DNA from: Actinomycetota bacterium
Lineage (GTDB): Bacteria > Actinomycetota > Acidimicrobiia > Acidimicrobiales > Palsa-688
Assembly (NCBI GenBank): GCA_023489205.1
Contig: JAMDDF010000025.1
Coordinates: forward strand, 1-16,299
Direction of reading: 5' to 3'
Length of the DNA stretch: 16,299 nt
A program made the position numbers and the translations under genes. The notes beneath the pieces were generated by a model. That model did not search any database. It was given only the letters and a program-made list of their open reading frames with translations, and was not told the origin of the DNA. This document shows, in pieces, positions 13,182-16,299 of this stretch (positions within the stretch are counted from its first letter, which is position 1; the number at the start of each line of letters is the position of its first letter).

Positions 13182-14096
13182 GTGCAGGAGAAGGTGCTCG
13201 GGTACGCCGACGCGGTCTTGGAGGACCTCGGCCCTGCTGTGGCGCAAGCCGCAGCGGAACTTGAGGCCTTCGCAGGCCTTCTCCAAGCATCGAGCGAACT
13301 GCGTGGGGTGCTCGAAGGTTTTGCTGCTTCGGTGCCCGAGCGGCGCAGCATCTTGCGCGAACTATTGGAGGGCAAGATCGGGGCGCGAGTCGTCGACTTG
13401 GTCACCTTCGCGGTTCAAAGCGGGCCCGATGCAGACTACGCCCAGGACGTTGCGGGCGTTGTCGGCGCTGCAGTGGCCAAGCGCGATGGCCTGGTGCGCC
13501 TGGACGAGGGCCCGCTTGGGCGTACCGCTGCCGCCTTGCGCCTGGACGGCTACGCCACAGCGGTGCTCGCCGGTGCTGACCGCCGCCGCCTTGGAGAGGT
13601 CGAAGACGAGCTGTTCCGCTTCATGAGGACCGTCGACGCCAACGCGGACCTACTGGGTGCCCTCACGACTTCGGAGTTGCCCCCAGCGCTACGCGAGGGT
13701 GTGGTCCGCGACCTCCTCTCGCCGCGCGCGAGCACAGAATCAGTCCGTCTGGCTTGCTACGCCGCCCGTATAGGACGTCCCCGTGACTACCTCGTGTTAC
13801 TAGATGCTCTGGTGGAGCGCGTCGCGAGCGAGGCCGAACGCCGGGTCGCAGACGTGCGCTCGGCGCTGGAGCTGACACCATCTCAGCGCGAGCGCTTGGC
13901 CGCTGCCATCAGCCGCTATACCGGTTACCAGGTTGAGGTGAGGGTAACCGAGGAGCCGTGGCTGCTCGGCGGCTTTGTTGCATATGTGGGCGACACCGTG
14001 GTCGACGCGAGCCTCCGCCAGCGCCTCCGCCAGGCCCGCGAGGTCTTCCTCGCCCCGCCTGGAGCGCCGGTGCCAACTGACGAGCGCGGCAGTTGA
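13182..14096 (+). CDS. atpH: ATP synthase F1 subunit delta, long actinobacterial type with duplicated N domain
   Basis: Stator subunit joining the b dimer to the top of the alpha3beta3 head (OSCP homologue). The 304 aa exceed the ~177 of E. coli. The excess looks like a repeat of the N-terminal helical domain: residues 8-98 ([10 protein letters not shown] ... DVAGVVGAA) and 124-215 ([10 protein letters not shown] ... [10 protein letters not shown]) share order and pattern (YAxAVL, E(L/D)E.F, LL..., D(Y/L)). The C-terminal domain (216-290) has the family signature [29 protein letters not shown]. Long delta subunits are known in Actinobacteria, and M. tuberculosis additionally carries a b-like segment fused in front; here no membrane helix precedes delta. 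GTG start with a strong ribosome site; 55 bp separate it from atpA. Confidence 0.93.
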   Translation: MQEKVLGYADAVLEDLGPAVAQAAAELEAFAGLLQASSELRGVLEGFAASVPERRSILRELLEGKIGARVVDLVTFAVQSGPDADYAQDVAGVVGAAVAKRDGLVRLDEGPLGRTAAALRLDGYATAVLAGADRRRLGEVEDELFRFMRTVDANADLLGALTTSELPPALREGVVRDLLSPRASTESVRLACYAARIGRPRDYLVLLDALVERVASEAERRVADVRSALELTPSQRERLAAAISRYTGYQVEVRVTEEPWLLGGFVAYVGDTVVDASLRQRLRQAREVFLAPPGAPVPTDERGS

Positions 14097-14151
14097 AAGC
14101 CGACCAGACAAGGGTAATGACAATGGTAATAAGGAAAGGGACACCGGCACC

Positions 14152-15720
14152 ATGGCCGAACTCAGTATCAACGCTGCCGAGATAGCCGAGGTCCTCCGGC
14201 GCAACCTCGAGAACTGGAGCCCCGGGGTGAGCGCCGAAGAGGTGGGCCGCATCCGGGACGTGGGTGACGGGATCGCCCGCATCACGGGCTTGCCCAACGT
14301 CGCGGTAAACGAGATCCTCGAGCTCGAAGGCGGCCTCGAGGCGCTCGCCCTCAACCTCGACGAGGACACCATCGGGGCAGTGGTGCTCGGCGAATCTGCC
14401 GGCCTCGAGGAGGGCCAGCTCGCCAGGGCAACCGGCCGCATCCTGTCGGTGCCGGTCGGCGACGAGCTGCTTGGCCGTGTGGTCGACCCGCTCGGGCGGC
14501 CTATTGACGGGCTCGGGCCTATAGAGGCAAAGCTGACCCGCCGGTTGGAGATCCAGGCCCCGGGCATAGTGGCCCGCCAGCCCGTGAAGCAGCCTCTGCA
14601 CACGGGGATAAAGGCGATCGACTCGATGACCCCGATCGGGCGAGGCCAACGGGAGCTCATCATCGGCGACCGCAAGACAGGCAAGACGGCGATTGCCGTC
14701 GATACGATCATCAACCAGCGCGGCGAGGGAGTGAAGTGCGTCTACGTGGCGGTAGGGCAAAAGGGCTCCACCGTCGCTCAGATAGTGGACACCCTGCGCG
14801 CCCACGGGGCACTCGATTACACTGTCGTGGTCAACTCGCCGGCCTCGGACCCGGTGCCGTTCAAGTACCTCGCACCTTACGCGGGCTGTGCTATGGGCAC
14901 CCACTGGATGGACAACGGCCAAGACGCGCTGGTCATCTACGACGACCTTTCCAAGCAGGCCGAGGCGTACAGGACGCTCTCGCTCCTCTTGCGGCGCCCC
15001 CCCGGTCGGGAGGCGTACCCAGGCGATGTGTTTTACCTCCACAGCCGCCTCTTGGAGCGGGCCGCCAAGCTCTCCGACGAGCTCGGGGGAGGTTCGCTCA
15101 CTGCCTTGCCGATCGTAGAGACCAAGGCCGGGGACATCTCCGCGTACATCCCGACAAACGTGATCTCGATCACTGACGGCCAGATCTTTTTGGAAACCGA
15201 CCTTTTTTATGCTGGTGTCCGCCCAGCCATCAACGTCGGCCAGTCTGTGTCACGCGTAGGCGGCGCCGCTCAGATAAAAGCCATGCGGTCGGTCTCTGGT
15301 GCCCTCAAGATCAACCTCGCCCCGTACCGCGAGCTACAGGCGTTCGCGACCTTCGGCTCCGAGCTCGACCGCGTCTCGCGCGCCCAGCTCGAGCGTGGCG
15401 CGCGCCTCACTGAACTGTTGAAGCAGCCCCAGAGCTCGCCGGTGCCGGTCGAAGAGCAGGTGGTGGCAATATACGCGGGCACCAATGGGTTCCTAGACGA
15501 CTTGGCGGTCGAGGACGTACGCCCCTTTGAGTCGGCGCTCGTGCAGTACTTGCGCACGACCGGTGCAGGCATTGTCGAGCGGATAAGAAAAGACAAAGAC
15601 CTTCCGCCTCGGGAGGAGCTGGACAGGGCGATCGAAGAAGTAAAGAAGGGGTTCTCCACCCTAACGGTCCCCAGAGAGCCAGCGGTACAAGGCGCCGGTA
15701 GCGAAGGCAGGGCGGGCTAG
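14152..15720 (+). CDS. atpA: ATP synthase F1 subunit alpha
   Basis: Non-catalytic nucleotide-binding subunit of the F1 head. 522 aa from ATG 14152, near the usual 505-550. The frame is open upstream to 13975, but that would overlap atpH by 122 bp; ATG 14152 begins the family-typical [15 protein letters not shown], and AAGGAAAGGG at 14131-14140 supplies the ribosome site. Seen: an N-terminal beta-barrel (about 30-100), Walker A GDRKTGKT (172-179), [14 protein letters not shown], Walker B region [12 protein letters not shown], the segment [40 protein letters not shown] carrying the arginine that completes the catalytic site of beta, and a helical C-terminal domain. The C terminus ends in a short Gly/Ala tail. 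About 8 of 35 Ile codons are ATA by hand count. Confidence 0.98.
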   Translation: MAELSINAAEIAEVLRRNLENWSPGVSAEEVGRIRDVGDGIARITGLPNVAVNEILELEGGLEALALNLDEDTIGAVVLGESAGLEEGQLARATGRILSVPVGDELLGRVVDPLGRPIDGLGPIEAKLTRRLEIQAPGIVARQPVKQPLHTGIKAIDSMTPIGRGQRELIIGDRKTGKTAIAVDTIINQRGEGVKCVYVAVGQKGSTVAQIVDTLRAHGALDYTVVVNSPASDPVPFKYLAPYAGCAMGTHWMDNGQDALVIYDDLSKQAEAYRTLSLLLRRPPGREAYPGDVFYLHSRLLERAAKLSDELGGGSLTALPIVETKAGDISAYIPTNVISITDGQIFLETDLFYAGVRPAINVGQSVSRVGGAAQIKAMRSVSGALKINLAPYRELQAFATFGSELDRVSRAQLERGARLTELLKQPQSSPVPVEEQVVAIYAGTNGFLDDLAVEDVRPFESALVQYLRTTGAGIVERIRKDKDLPPREELDRAIEEVKKGFSTLTVPREPAVQGAGSEGRAG

Positions 15721-16299
15721 GTGCCTGCTGGCCTGGAGAGGCAGCTGCGCCGGCGTATCCGCAGCGTCCAGTCGACCCAGAAGATCACAAGGGCGATGGA
15801 GCTCATCGCCGCGTCTCGGATCGCGCGCGCACAGCAGGCGATCACCGCCGCCGCCCCTTACGCTGAGCGCCTGCGCGACGTCGCTTCCGAGCTAGCCGCC
15901 GACCCCGAAGCCTCGGGCCACTGGGCCTTCGGTGGTGCCCCGCGCCCTGGCGGCGCCCAAGATAGCGAGGGGCGAGGCGCTGAGGGGGCCAACCAGAGCC
16001 AGGCGAGCAGGACAACGACCGTAGTCGTGATCGGGGCGGACCGTGGGCTCGCTGGGGCCTTTAATCTCTTTGTGCACCGGGCCGCTGACGAGCTCATAGC
16101 GAGGCTCTCTGCGCAGGGACAAGCACCTGCAGTTATAGTCGTGGGCCGCAAAGCCGTAAGCCACTTCCGCTCCTTTGGCCAGGGGCCCGTGGCTCATTTC
16201 GAAGGCTTTGCCGACCATCCGGGTTTTGATGACGCTCGACGCGTGGTGGCTGCGGTCTCTGCTCAACTGCAGGCCAGTGCCGGCTCGGTGTACGTCGTG
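15721..16299 (+). CDS. atpG: ATP synthase F1 subunit gamma (5' part, cut by window end)
   Basis: Central rotor shaft. The frame is open for 193 codons to the last base, so the C-terminal part is outside the window. Seen: the N-terminal coiled-coil helix LRRRIRSVQSTQKITRAMELIAASRIARAQQ, which is the family signature, then a Gly/Ala/Ser-rich linker (about residues 68-98), and the start of the Rossmann-like domain TTTVVVIGADRGLAGAFN. GTG 15721 directly follows the atpA stop, with AGGGCGG (15709-15715) five bases upstream. The GADRGLAG stretch corresponds to S(D/S)RGLCG in other gammas. Genes expected next are atpD and atpC. Confidence 0.96.
   Translation, partial: MPAGLERQLRRRIRSVQSTQKITRAMELIAASRIARAQQAITAAAPYAERLRDVASELAADPEASGHWAFGGAPRPGGAQDSEGRGAEGANQSQASRTTTVVVIGADRGLAGAFNLFVHRAADELIARLSAQGQAPAVIVVGRKAVSHFRSFGQGPVAHFEGFADHPGFDDARRVVAAVSAQLQASAGSVYVV

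Noticed and set aside
13975..14151. N-terminal extension of the atpA frame into atpH
   Set aside because: Would overlap atpH by 122 bp and adds residues absent from alpha subunits; ATG 14152 matches the family start.
13909..15042. 377-aa minus-strand open frame opposite atpH and atpA
   Set aside because: It is a shadow of two clearly functional + strand genes in GC-rich DNA; no family motifs, and the opposite strand codes for conserved F1 subunits throughout.

Overview
This window is a stretch of high-GC actinobacterial core chromosome. Gene order lysA - hom - thrC - rho - rpmE - prfA - prmC - sua5 - wecA - atpI - atpB - atpE - atpF - atpH - atpA - atpG matches, from memory, the Mycobacterium tuberculosis block Rv1293-Rv1309, except that thrB is absent between thrC and rho. 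The protein sequences are not mycobacterial: the F-ATPase b and delta subunits are encoded separately rather than as a b-delta fusion, and Ile ATA codons are common for such a GC-rich genome. A deep-branching actinobacterium such as a member of Acidimicrobiia is my best guess; the taxonomic call is inference.

Region 1 (1-4013) makes aspartate-family amino acids: LysA (last step of lysine), Hom (homoserine) and ThrC (threonine). LysA and Hom both carry in-frame short tandem repeats. Region 2 (4268-9263) concerns transcription termination and translation: Rho, ribosomal protein L31, release factor RF1, the methylase PrmC that modifies RF1 (overlapping prfA by 4 bp), and the threonylcarbamoyl-AMP synthase Sua5/TsaC needed for t6A in tRNA. 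Region 3 (9400-10815) is a WecA/TagO-type phospho-sugar transferase that starts cell-envelope glycan assembly on a lipid carrier. Region 4 (11019-16299) is the ATP synthase operon atpI-B-E-F-H-A-G, cut off inside atpG by the window end, with a good sigma-70-type promoter at 10923-10950.

All 16 genes are on the + strand and closely packed, and about ten start with GTG or TTG. The long minus-strand open frames are GC-driven shadows. I see no mobile element, CRISPR array, tRNA or rRNA, and no unknown multi-gene system. The observation most worth checking is in atpB: the Arg of the nearly invariant 'LRLFGN' motif (E. coli aArg210), essential for proton translocation, reads as Leu. Others are the repeats in lysA and hom, long perfect hairpins at the 3' ends of prmC and atpF, the missing thrB, and a c subunit with Met at the position that is Ala63 in M. 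tuberculosis.
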